The notes under the pieces: model-generated
What the model was told of the DNA's origin: nothing
The model's input: the letters and a program-made list of their open reading frames with translations, nothing else
Databases searched by the model: none
Made by a program: the position numbers and the translations under genes
From: Cryptomeria japonica
Taxonomy: Eukaryota > Streptophyta > Pinopsida > Cupressales > Cupressaceae
Length of the DNA: 60,000 nt
Direction of reading: 5' to 3'
NCBI RefSeq assembly: GCF_030272615.1
Contig: NC_081410.1
Span: 188,811,619 to 188,871,618 of the forward strand
Shown here: positions 49,537-60,000 of the stretch, piece after piece
How positions within the stretch are numbered: the stretch's first letter is position 1
How the letters are laid out: each line of letters opens with the position of its first letter

Positions 49537-49599
49537 ATCTTTCATTGTCTGTTATAATGTAATATTGCCAACACAAAACACTATACTTAGTTACCAAAG

Positions 49600-50652
49600 G
49601 AAGAGGTGCATGCACTGGATTCTGGTACATCAGGATAACTTCCTTCACTCTTCTTTCTCCAAACCAAATTTTCTTTTTTATTTTATTCATCATTCTTCAT
49701 TACACTTTTCTTTGCAAATTTCTCTATATTTCCATTTCTACATTTATTAGCATAATGTCTGGACTGTTTGCATTTGAAACAACTAATGTTCTTTCTTTCT
49801 AATCTTATCGGATGTAATCTATGTCTGCATTGATTAGCCTTATGTCCATAGTTATTGCAAGTATATCAGTATCCATGAAAGATGAACTCTTCCTGTTCAC
49901 TTCAACTGGATTATGATTTTGACTCGTACCATGGTTTCTACAATGATTAGCTTTATGACCAAACCTCTTGTAACTATAACATTGAACGCTTCTACTCCTT
50001 ACTAATTTACTACCTTATGTCCAAATTTATTGCATTGAAAACTATAGCCATTAAAAGATGGGTACCTTTTTGCATTAGGCTGTCGAAATGGTGATCTTCT
50101 TGCATTAGAATTACAATTCCTAGATTTTCGCTTATCTTCCGACTTCTTCTCCACTTCAGCATTGACCTTTGTTTTCCTTTTTGTCATTTTGATCCGAACA
50201 CATACCAGGTTGAAAGCCAAGTTTGGTTTTATCCAAGTTAACATGTTGCATGCTAATCGAATTTTCGAGGAGCTTGCTATTGTCAAGGATTTTATTTTAT
50301 GCCTTCAGATTCTTCACCTCTTGCTCTAGCTTTTCACATTCTTTAGACATCTTCTTTATTGTTTATATCAGGGATTTCTCTATCTTGTCTTTCTCCTCAA
50401 TCTTCTGCATCAAATCTTTAATAGTCTCATTCACTCGTTTCAACTGATTGTTAACCTCCTTATGCCTCAATTTGAATTTTTGGACTTTGTCTCTCAGCTT
50501 TTGCACACATTCATTTGCTATCTTCATGTATTCTCTTTCAATTCTTCATTCTCTGATTCAACACTTTCCAAAATCTTCAAGGGTTGTCATCAAATCTTCA
50601 TACAGCTGGAAACCTTTGGTCATTCATATAGGCGTCATGATTCAACCAACAT
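49600..50652 (-). pseudogene. Copia gag relic with four zinc-knuckle motifs
   Basis: The start at 50650-50652 sits behind the same leader phrase (CTTGAGGGAGATCC) as the first copia element's gag. The next 350 bp are Glu/Lys-rich with many stops, as in a coiled-coil gag. Then follow four CCHC-like motifs, in order: near 50050 (YSFQCNKFGHKVVN), near 49985 (CYSYKRFGHKANHC), near 49868 (YTCNNYGHKANQC) and near 49782 (CFKCKQSRHYANKC). The first three have lost one or more metal-binding residues; the fourth keeps all four but has Arg in place of the usual Gly before the His. A charged stretch (LVWRKKSEG) follows and the coding region ends; no protease, integrase or reverse transcriptase is present. 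Confidence 0.82.
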
Positions 50653-50694
50653 GGATCTCCCTCAAGCAGTTAAGCTTCCAAGCAAGGGACCAAA

Positions 50695-50706
50695 GCTCTG
50701 ATACCA
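50695..50706 (-). other. Primer binding site, second copia element
   Basis: On the minus strand TGGTATCAGAGC, an exact match to the initiator methionine tRNA type, two bases from the LTR edge near 50709. It shows that the gag relic and the LTR to its right belong to one element. Confidence 0.88.
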
Positions 50707-50708
50707 AT

Positions 50709-51292
50709 CATTAAGCTTTCATCTATCTTAACAAATATAAAACTACAAAAGTAGAATAATCATGAAGAACACAACCACAAGAGAAACACCAGATTTTATA
50801 CATGGAAAACCCAAATGAGAAAAACCACGAAGAGTGTTAACTCTCAAGAAAATATAACTAGTTTTATGGTGTTTACAAAGGAGTGGCTCACTATCGGGTG
50901 GCTCACTGCCAAACTACGTGTAGAGATACTAAGCCATTATTATAAAATAAAGTATAACATCTTCAATCTTTCAAATATATAGACTCCATGCATACCAAGA
51001 ACACCGAAACATGAAACTCAACAAGATACTAATGTCATGACCAAAATAGCTAATATCAGATCTCATAACTGATATCGGGACTAATGAGAACTCAAATTTT
51101 TTGGAACGAGGATCTTCCAAAGATTACCTCATCATATCACCTCCATCTAACTGCATTATAACATCTATCCATACAAAGAACTTCACATACCAACTGCATA
51201 TAATATCCGGACCAATCCGGATAACACAAAACTGCATATACTGTTTGGTCCAATCCAGATAGCTAGTTTGACATCAATGACAACAATATTCA
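50709..51292 (-). repeat. Short copia LTR beside the gag relic (5' LTR)
   Basis: It begins at the primer site and carries the shared block ACACCAGATTTTATACATGG ... AAAAACCACG (50785-50831) and, at the far end, TTTGACATCAATGACAA (51268-51284). Only about 580 bp, compared with about 1490 bp for the LTR on the other side of the gag relic. Confidence 0.75.
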
Positions 51293-51332
51293 CAAAAGTC
51301 TAATAGCTTCATGTTGTTGGTTGGAAAATGTT

Positions 51333-51960
51333 TGTGTGGACACCTAAAATTGTCCTAGCCTATTTATTTAATTATTTTATACTAAGTCTTCTATTAATTT
51401 AGTGGTTTTTATTTATTTAATTGATTCACTTAACCTTTTATATCTTTTCCCAATCTAAATAAATATTTAAATTATCATTTCCATATTTAATTTATTTAAT
51501 TGGCCCCACTTCTTTTATTAATTATATATATATATTTATTTAATTAATTCATTAGTTTTTTCTCTTCATGACACTTGTCATTCATCTCTTAATTTACCTT
51601 TAACCACTTTCTTCATATTTTATCATTTTCTATACCTACGCTTTAATCCTAGCCGACCATTTACCTTTTCACCTCTTAATCACATCCCTCCATTTCTAAG
51701 GTGTTCTCTATATAAGAGGATTCTTTCATCTTTGGAAAATCCTAATGCTAATTCTAATGCTAATGCTAATGCTAATGTGATCATCTCTAACAAGCGAATC
51801 AATTTTCAACCAACCTTCATGTGATCAAGCAATCAAGAGACTGCACAACCACAATCCATTGTTTGTTGAGCTCTTGTGCACAATACAAAATATGAGAGCA
51901 ACCATATCAAAGCAAGATCAATGAAGATAGGAAACAATGGAGATCAAACCCTACTAAGCA
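51333..51960 (+). repeat. Probable solo or partial gypsy LTR related to the Tat-like element
   Basis: It starts TGTGTGGACACCTAAAAT, close to TGTATACACCTAAAAAT of the gypsy LTR, followed by the same kind of TTTAATTA-rich stretch and a TATA box (CTATATAAG, 51708-51716) at the matching position. A short (AATGCT)n run lies at 51741-51778. The 3' end could not be fixed. Confidence 0.6.
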
Positions 51961-52460
51961 TGTGAATGGTATAATCTTTCATATTTTATGTGTTTTTCAT
52001 GTTTTAGGTTCTTCGTTAGTGTATAGTAGATTTTAATTGTAGAACTAGGGTTTTTATGTGGTTGGATCTTTGTTTGGTTTTACAATGGTTTAACATTCTA
52101 TTTTCACCGTATACAGTTTGCATATGTCATGGAGTTTGGTGCTTGAAAATGTTTGAAGCTTTATTTTATTTTATTTTTTTATATGATTTGGTACATATCG
52201 TGCTAGCATTACATTTTGTTCTTTGTTCTTTGAGATGACAAACCTTTGAGGCATTTTGACAAACAGTTCATGTGTGTAGATTAGGCTTCTAAATTTTCCT
52301 TGTTTTTGTTTCCATATTTTGCATGCTAGTAATGGCAAAACATTAGTGGTCATAATAGTAGTGGCAATACTCAGCCCATATTTATATGTGCACTGATAAA
52401 ACACATCCATACATCCCTCGCAGGCGCAAATAGAGAGCCGCTTTTGATCAAACTATTGAC

Positions 52461-52595
52461 TGAATATTTTGTTAAGATTAAAATCTACTATTTTGGTATA
52501 ACACTATTGGTTGCATTACTTCTTTCAATTCTGTTTATACCGGTATATCGGTTGGTGTATGAATATTTTGTTAAGATTAAAATCTACTATTCTGG
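52461..52595. repeat. Direct repeat of about 36 bp, 99 bp apart
   Basis: TGAATATTTTGTTAAGATTA ... CTACTATT at 52461-52496 and again at 52560-52595, with one difference seen. The flanking spacer 51961-52765 has no recognisable gene. Confidence 0.85.
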
Positions 52596-52765
52596 TTCAT
52601 GTTCGTAGGAAGATGGGTTTGGTTAATTTTAAAACATGTTTCTTAATTTAATCTAAGTGCGAGAATGTGTCTTTTGAAACATTCATAAGTATTTATGTAA
52701 TAATCTAGTCAAACACATATCAAACTTAATGGTGAGCATATTTAAGTCACAAGACATACATTGGG

Positions 52766-53150
52766 TGATGGAATCAAGGAACACTGAGAGGGAGGGGTGA
52801 ATCAGTGTTCTGCAATTTTTAACTTTGTCAATCTGTTCTTTAAACCACTTAATGCATATGAAGGAAATTAAAGTGTAGAAACATAAAGCAAAGATTATCA
52901 ACACCATAACACCAAGATTTTTACGTGGAAACCTGGTTAAGGGAAAAACCATGGTGTGATTCAAACCCACAATATTAATATACTTTGTTAGAAGTATAAA
53001 AATATTACATAAGGAAATGCAAATGCATTCAGACACACTGCCTAGAGCTCACTGCTCAAAGTTTACAATAAGGGCTCACTGCTCAAGCCTACTCAATTAC
53101 CAGCTCAACTTACACCCAATCCTAATAACAAACCATAGCAGTAGTAGGCC
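52766..53150 (-). repeat. Truncated copia LTR
   Basis: It begins TGATGGAATC and then GAGAGGGAGGGGTGAATCAG, as in the first copia LTR. It contains the shared block CACCATAACACCAAGATTTT ... AAAAACCATGG (52903-52954) and GCTCACTGCTCAA repeats at 53048-53087. It breaks off near 53150 with no partner in the window. Confidence 0.75.
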
Positions 53151-55130
53151 ATAGCTCAGGAACATGATGTTGCTTTGTAATCTAGCGATGCACCTTTGGC
53201 ACTCGTTCTTGTCGCATCAGATCTCATCTCTTAAAATGTTTCGATTTATGCATCATCTTTAGTGTTGCTCCCGATTGCTTTGGGGCCTATCGATGAACCT
53301 CCCTCTAAAAGGGTGCAAGTCTTCATTGTTCCTTCCTTGGAGCCACCCCCTTATCACCTCGATGTTGAATTGTCCCTCTATAGTCCTAGCCTTTGGATAT
53401 GCTACACACACAAGTGGTGTCTATTATAACTTTATCTAATCATCCTATCTCATAGCTTCTTCTTCATTAGAGCTTTCCTGGAGTCCTCAAACCTGCCACA
53501 GTTGACAAGCGACCTATGCCTCCTACACAACCTAAACACGAGTTTGAGTAGGGCCCCGTTCTAGAGTTTCATCGACGCAAATCAGCTCAAGTATGCTCCT
53601 CATCTATCTCTTTGTCTGCTTCAGTTCCTATTTTTGTGCATGTCTCTGTTTACGTTATTGAAAAGGCCCTACCTTCTCCTGAATTTGTCATTGCCCCTCT
53701 TGTTGAGGCCGGTAGTCCAACTCTTGTCTCACCTCATCACTCTGAGTCACCTACTTCCTCTACGAAGGCATGCATGTTTGACTCTCTAGAGGATATCTCA
53801 GTGCTATCCACGATCTTCACGCATACATTGATCCTTGCCTCTTTTGAGCTTGTGGACGCGGATGTTGTCGCAGCCTTGTCCCTTGCCCTCACTATTGGTG
53901 AGGTGCCTGGTCCTGCCCTTGCAATTGTTTCGCTTTGATCTCGCCCTCCTTCCCCATATGATCATGATTGTGTTCTCCCGTGCTTTATTTACATGTTTGT
54001 TCCCTCCCGGAGGATGTAGGTTATTGTGTAGGTGCTTGGAAATGGGAGGTTGAAGTTGTCCTTATTTGTTGTGCTCTCTTGAAGGACTCGAGTTACTCTA
54101 TAGGTACTAAGATATAGGAGATTTTCTATCATAAAATTTATTCTATCTATTATCTACTTCTTCCATCTGTTGTATTTTTCTTTTTGACATTCGGAGACAA
54201 TGCAAAGCACTGAGGGCATTTAAGCCTTCTTCCATGTTGACCCAAATTTTTATTTTCTCTTTGTCTTCATGTGCTCTTCTTCAGACCCGAGAACATTGGC
54301 ATTATGATGAAACGCCCATTTTGAATTTTATTACACATTTTATCTCTCTACTATCATGGGTATTGATGCCAAATAATTGGATTCCATTGTGCTCTTGCAT
54401 TTTGGTTGATGTTGTGGGTCTTATGTGTCATCCAACAAAGATGACATTCCACATAAACATCTCACTATGTTGATGTGCTCCTTAGAATGGCATGCCTTTG
54501 ATGCATACCATTCAAAGGAGGTGGGGGGGGTCTATCATATCTACATAATTTGCATTTGGCTTTTGTATATGTTTAGCTTAGCATTCTTGTTTGCCTTGGT
54601 GGAGGCCAAACCACTTGATCTATTTTTATCTTGTCGCCTTTTGTGAGGGCCAATCCACTGCTTATCAAATCAATCTGCGATCGCCCAATCGAATGACTAT
54701 TTAGAATTATTCTATTCATGTCGGCCAAATCTCGCCCAATCACATGACTATCTAGCATTCTGCTATTCATGTCAATGAAGTCTCACTCTATCGTATGGCT
54801 ATCTAGCATAACACTTGACTTGCTACCCATATCGACAATATCTCTTTTACCATGGCAACTGCTATTCCTTATCTTTTGTAATAGGGGTTTTCCTCCATTA
54901 AGCAAGGTTTGTTTCTATTATGCTATCTTATCTACTCACCGCTTTTTCATCTAATGCATTGGACTACAGTTGAGGTGTTTCTCATGAAATAGCTTAGCAA
55001 AATCTAACTTTATCTCAAGTTCACCTAGTTCGGGGCACCTTTGTCTTATCAACGAATTATGCTTCCTCTACACAAATCTTAATATCATCTCTACGTTAGC
55101 TTAGCATTTCTTGATAAAAATATGCTCCCT
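53151..55130 (+). other. Unidentified, probably transposon-derived region before a gypsy-type LTR
   Basis: Scattered plus-strand frames are less AT-rich than the surroundings and are Pro/Ser-rich, for example about 53290-53410 (VPSLEPPPYHLDVELSLYSP) and the open frame 53612-53938 (108 codons, many Ser, Pro and Val). I do not recognise a family. Because it directly precedes a polypurine tract and LTR, it is likely the 3' internal part of an LTR element, but no reverse transcriptase or integrase is visible. Confidence 0.4.
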
Positions 55131-55145
55131 AAAGTGGGGGAAAAA
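55131..55145 (+). promoter_or_regulatory. Polypurine tract of a gypsy-like element
   Basis: AAAGTGGGGGAAAAA directly before an LTR-like start TGTAACATCA. Confidence 0.65.
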
Positions 55146-55799
55146 TGTAACATCATAAATTGCATCCCGTGCAATTCCACGTCACATAAGCATATTCACT
55201 TCAAGCTGATTGGGAACATTCATCCCTTGTTTGTCCTCTTGTCCACATGGATTGCCTTGTCAACTTAGAACTTGGCTTCTAGCGACCATGCTCACCAATT
55301 GACCAATGGACTCTAGTGTGTCGCGCTAGCATCCCATGAATCCATCAGTTCACAAGTGGTCGTTTGAGAGTTATGCCTACACTCAAAAGAGTTTGTAATG
55401 CCTTTGTTTGCGACTGCTAACGTTAGAATTCACTTTTGAGGCTATATCTCTTGCATTTTGAGACTTTCTTGAGGATTCTTGGTCATTTTGAAAGTCACTT
55501 GAGCTCTTGGCATCCATTTCTCTTTATTACATAGGTTTTCCAACATTTGAAGACCACCATTGTTGCAACTTCTTGGAACACTCATGATGTTGTTTTCACA
55601 AGTGTTGGAGGGGAGTCCACTCTCTTCCCTTAGCTTATTTATCTAGTATCTATTATCTAGCTTGTTTATTATCTCAATTATTTATATATTATCTTTATCA
55701 TTTCACTTCCATCGTCGCTACTATCTAGGTTGTCCATGGAGGTGGAAATACCGAAATAGGGGTCTAACTAAGGCAGACCTCTAAACACAACCCCCAACA
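55146..55799 (+). repeat. Gypsy-like LTR (about 654 bp), presumed 3' LTR
   Basis: TGTAACATCA ... CCCCCAACA, with TG and CA ends and a polypurine tract before it. No second copy and no target duplication could be found in this window, so the right end is provisional. Confidence 0.6.
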
Positions 55800-56309
55800 T
55801 TTTTCTTTCTCATTTGTGTGCAAGTTTGTGATCGTGGGAAGATACTCATCTTTCGGGAGGCTTCAATCATGGATTGGTTGTAAGCTTCCCTTGTCCTTTG
55901 TCAATCCTAATGCACAATAACACTTGCGCATTAAACAACCATTAGATGCATATAAACATGCAAATTTTACACATCTCCTAAAAATTGGTGTTGTCTTGCC
56001 ATTAGACCCTTCACACAAAATCTAATAAATTTTTAAATTGTGTACAAATATTACCATACCCAATGTAACTCAACCCTTATAGACACACAATAAGTATATA
56101 TAAAATTTAAATAAAACATTCACAAATGCAAAAGGCAATTCACAATAATTAAAATATTTCTATTTCTACATTACCTTACTACTAAATATACACCAAAGAA
56201 TTTAATTACATTGTGATTGTGCATACTTTTGCAACCCCATTAAATTTTTAAATAAAAACTATTAAAAAAAATCAAATAGTAAAACAATAAATAATTTTGT
56301 TTTCGCCCC
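55800..56309. other. AT-rich spacer with no recognised gene
   Basis: No recognisable feature. It merges into the tetranucleotide satellite. Confidence 0.4.
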
Positions 56310-57506
56310 TTTTAATGCATACATACATGCATAAATACATGCATGCATACATACATACATACATACATACATGCATGCATGCATGGACACATCCATATAT
56401 ACACATATGATCCATGCATGCATACATCCATACAACCATACACATACATATATGCATACACCCACGCATACATTCATTCATACAACCATACATTTTATCA
56501 TAGATCCATACACATACATAACATACATACATACATACATACATATACATGTAGACATACACCCATGCATTCATGGACACATCCATACATACAAACATGA
56601 TCCATACATGCATACATCCATACAACCATACACATACGTACATATGCATGCATCCATACATGGATACATGCATACATGTATGCATACACCCATGTGTGCA
56701 TTCATTCATACACCCATACATGCATACATGGATGCATCCATACATACCTACTACATACATACTAGTTGTGATGCATGTTTCACACAAAACACATGGCATT
56801 TGAAAAATAAAATTCCGTATATGCATGCATCCACGAATACATACATTCATATATAGATACATGCATGCATACATAGACGCATGATCCATGCACATACATA
56901 CACACATACACACATGATCCATCCACATACATGCATGCATTACATGCAATGCATACATCCATCCATCCATCCATACATACATACATACACATGCATGCAT
57001 ACATCCATACAACCATACACATACATATACATGCATCCAAACATGGATATATGCATACACTCATGCATGCATGCATTCATTTATCCATGCATACTTGCTA
57101 CATACATACTAGTTGTGACGCATGCTTCACACAAAACACATGGCATTTGTAGAATAAAATTCTATATATGTATGCATCCATGGATACATACATTCATACA
57201 TGGATACATGCATGCATACATATATACATACATCCATGCATGATCCATGCATATGGATACATAGACTCGTCATCCATACACATACATACATACACACATG
57301 ATCCATGCACATGCATCCATACACATGATCCATGCACATGCATACATATATACATACACACATACATATACATGTATAAATATATGCATTTATACATGCA
57401 TACATACATACATGATGCATGCATACACCCATACACCCATACACACACACACATACATTCCATACATGCATGCATTTATTCATTCACATTAATGCATGCA
57501 TGCATA
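56310..57506. repeat. Tetranucleotide satellite (CATA, CATG, CATC) with a longer repeat period
   Basis: About 1.2 kb of ATAC/ATGC/ATCC tetramers. Within it, a non-satellite segment of over 60 bp (from TACTAGTTGTGA to TAAAATTC) occurs near 56760 and again near 57107, 347 bp apart, with further similarity on both sides. The His/Tyr- or Met/Cys-rich open frames on both strands come from the repeat and are not genes. Confidence 0.93.
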
Positions 57507-58440
57507 TGTTGGCAATTTTGATGATTGATGTTGTGATTGTCCTTGATGGACACACACTTGCCTTGAGATCACTTTTTGTTTGTATGAGTTAAAGCTCAAC
57601 CGGTATCATGTATTATAGTCTTTAGACTATCGGTGTTTTGTAGAAAGTGTTTATCAGTCTCAAGCGGTATGAAGACTCAAGTGGTTCGAGGATCTCAAGT
57701 GGTATGAAGAAACAAAGCGGCACAACACATATTTCCTAGTCTTCATTTTGTCAAACCGGCAACCGATATTTTGCCTAAACCGGTATTTTGTTTGAATCGG
57801 TAATACTCTGTGCTGAGTTACCAACCAACATTTTATGATGAGTTACCATCCATCGATTGTTTAGCGGTGCCGACACTTTGGCAGTGCATATTGTGTCGTG
57901 TTACCAAAAGTGTCCAGATGCATTGAACCTAGAAAATTGTATTGTAATCCTATTGGACCGACATGAAATCAAATTCCTTTATAAGGACATCATGTCTAGG
58001 GTTTTAGATGTTGTTGCAAGGGTTTAAGGTGGTTGATGATTTTTTGTAAGTGTGAACATAGAAGAGAAGTTTAGGTTTGCGAGAAGAGGCAGAGTGTGAA
58101 TGTGTTGAAGATTGAAGTAATGCTGGAATGCATTAGGAATGAGCTATCAAGGATCTAACCAAGCAATATGTGCTATTTGATAGATCACTCACTTGTTGAT
58201 TACTCATATCTTTGACAAGTCTGTAACCCTTAACTGGGTAGGCCCAAAAGCCTTTTGTAAATCTTCTAACAAGGTGGTTCACATCTGTGGATCTAAAACC
58301 CTCTAGCAAGGTAGTATTTAACCGGACTTATCTCCTAACAGAGATTGAGATTCTCAACATGATCTGTTCTGGTAAAGAACATTGTATGACTGTAGTACCC
58401 TTACTCGTTTGAACTGATACTTTGTTCTTGTTATTCTCAG
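57507..58440 (+). repeat. Copia-type LTR fragment, plus strand
   Basis: It starts TGTTGGCAATTTTGATGA, then TTGATGTTGTGATTGTCCTT. Later it has the LTR phrases ATCTTCTAACAAGGTGGTT and CCCTCTAGCAAGG near 58262-58310, which match in style the reverse complement of 48470-48520. The conserved block near the 3' end is missing, so it is truncated near 58440. Confidence 0.65.
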
Positions 58441-59570
58441 TGGATACATTATCATTTGTTATTTAGAATTATATAACATTGTTCCATGTTTTATCTGATT
58501 ATGAGACATATGATTTATTTACAGTATTTATGTACTTACGTTTTATGGCATTATATGGTTCATTTATATGTACTGACGCTTTACTTCATCTATGCACTGT
58601 GTGTTGTGTATTTGTGAGTGTATGGGATGCATGGGGATGATTTTACTTCACTCATCTCGGTGAGACAGCGAACGTCGCGATTCTCCTTCATCAGTGTGTA
58701 TGTTGAAATTTCTATATATGTATATATGCATGTGTGGTCGGTGATGCAGGATGTTGCAGGTACAAGTACCGGGTAGGTACGGGGTATTGTCTCCACTTGG
58801 CTACACAGGTCTGAGTGTGCCTTATAGTTTCCGATGGAATTGAAGGAGATAGTAGTTGAACCTATTTTTAGTCAGTTACAATCGGGTGAGTGCCTTCAGT
58901 TAGTCGTTCTGTCAATTGGGTTGGTCTTCATATTTTATTGTTTGATCTTTATAAAAGTCGCATGATGTTTGCTCAGTTTGCGTGTCCACTGTTCCCAATT
59001 TTTGTATGTCATTGGTAATTGTTACGTTTATTACATCTATAAGAGTAAAGAGTAGTTTTGATAATTGGAGGAAAAAGAATCAAGTGATCTAGTGACTTAA
59101 TATTGTTTATAAAGGACGAGTTAATATCTTGGTATGAGTTGATATGAATTTTATCAGCTTGTTAGCTCGATAGTTGCAATTCGATCGTTTGAATATATGT
59201 AAGGGCATAATATACTCGGAAGGCAATAGTCACTTATAGGTAGTTATTGGAGTTAAGATAAGGTGATCGTATTATCAGTAGTTGATATCGCTCATCGGGT
59301 TATTGTGTTTTTGGATTATGCATGTATAAAGTTAGAATTATAGATATATCATATTTAATAAACTTTTCGAACGTGTAATATATATAATTCAATTGTTTGA
59401 ATATATATATGAAAAACCACTCATTATAAATATTGGAAACCAAAATATACATTTACAAATATAATTTGCTAAGAAGGATTAATATTTAAATATTTATATT
59501 AATTAAAGTTATTAATTAATTATTAAAATATAATAATGAAATTATATTAAAACAAATAAAACAGTTTCGA
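58441..59570. other. Spacer, possibly LTR-element remnant
   Basis: No coding frame of note. A GC-richer stretch at 58650-58830 (GATGCAGGATGTTGCAGG, GTACCGGGTAGG) has the look of LTR-element sequence, but I cannot place it in a family. The 58590-58796 minus-strand frame is not a gene. Confidence 0.35.
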
Positions 59571-59624
59571 CTTTATAAAAGGTGGAGGGGGTTAAAGTTT
59601 GTAGTTTGGTCAACGGTGGTCAAA

Positions 59625-59672
59625 GGTAATATCGACCACCCCCCCTTAATATAGGGAGGGGTCGGTATTACC
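59625..59672. repeat. Hairpin downstream of a TATA-like sequence
   Basis: Arms GGTAATATCGACC-ACCCCCC (59625-59645) and GGGAGGGGTCGGTATTACC (59654-59672), with an 8 base AT loop and a few mismatches. TTTATAAAA lies about 50 bp upstream (59572-59580). The sequence to 60000 is GC-richer and has no recognised coding frame; it may be the start of an LTR or a promoter region. Confidence 0.7.
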
Positions 59673-60000
59673 ACCGACTACCCTCCTCCTTCACATACCA
59701 CGTCTCCCTCTTCCACCTTTAACACTGCAGCCAGCGAGCGGTTTCCTCCATTAACACTTCAGTTAGCAGGAATGACACCTCTCGTTGTTCAGAGCGATAA
59801 TCTACCACGTTCGAACTCTTCCACGAGCTAATCCATTTCCTTCAACTGCAGATTGGCCGGTTTACGAGGAGAATAGACTGGCACGTAAGGTGGAGACTGA
59901 GACATAAACCTTAGATGACTCAAGACCTGGCAGATTGAACGCACAAGTCGTTGTTTGCAAACACATAAGTGTTTGAAGTAATTAACCGATCTCTCCACCC

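Noticed and set aside
56262-57521. Many open frames up to 262 codons, rich in Met/Cys/Tyr or His/Ile/Thr, on both strands
   Set aside because: They come from the CATA/CATG satellite, which lacks stops in several frames at once.

Overview
This is a window of nuclear DNA from a land plant, most likely a seed plant with a large, repeat-filled genome. A gymnosperm is my guess, but it is not proven. The evidence is the end of a plant-type L-galactose dehydrogenase gene with GT/AG introns, several plant LTR retrotransposon families (Ty1/copia with an initiator-tRNA-like primer site, and a Ty3/gypsy element carrying a second RNase H domain as in the Tat/Ogre lineage), a BED/DUF659/hAT transposase relic, AT-rich spacers and long microsatellites. 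There are no bacterial operons, rRNA or tRNA genes, and no CRISPR.

Layout. 0.76-2.96 kb: decayed hAT-type transposase on the minus strand. 4.75-5.16 kb: tandem repeat array that ends 22 bp before an exon. 5.18-5.56 kb: the last two coding exons of L-galactose dehydrogenase, the only host gene I can recognise. 5.6-7.7 kb: spacer with short tandem duplications. 7.69-14.73 kb: a complete but dead copia element on the minus strand, with two LTRs of about 1.2 kb, primer site, polypurine tract and a 5-6 bp target duplication. 15.7-16.7 kb: two perfect or near-perfect tandem duplications. 18.54-19.23 and 32.83-33.50 kb: a pair of inverted arms of about 0.7 kb. The 11.8 kb gypsy element (19.745-31.563 kb, plus strand, target duplication CCAAT) sits between these arms. 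34.1-35.7 kb: a 1.6 kb purine-rich tract with three long GA runs. 35.7-39.1 kb: AT-rich spacer. 39.1-43.2 kb: repeat-rich stretch with GC-rich hairpins (40.1 kb), a block of tandem mini-hairpins (41.8-41.9 kb) and a four-copy 137 bp repeat. 48.1-53.2 kb: pieces of at least three other copia/gypsy elements, including a gag relic with four zinc-knuckle motifs. 55.1-55.8 kb: a gypsy-like LTR behind a polypurine tract. 56.3-57.5 kb: tetranucleotide (CATA/CATG) satellite. 57.5-58.4 kb: a plus-strand copia LTR fragment. 58.4-60 kb: spacer with a hairpin near 59.65 kb.

How it fits together. The L-galactose dehydrogenase end has intact frames and splice sites and is probably a working gene whose earlier exons lie outside the window or beyond a very long intron. 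Almost everything else is transposon-derived and broken by stops, frameshifts and deletions. The gypsy stops look mainly like C-to-T changes at glutamine and arginine codons, as expected for methylated, silenced repeats. I see no new multi-gene system. The most unusual signals are structural: a 152+152 bp inverted duplication inside the gypsy coding region, a GTCGTACGAG motif array in its leader, and an array of mini-hairpins whose arms change together.
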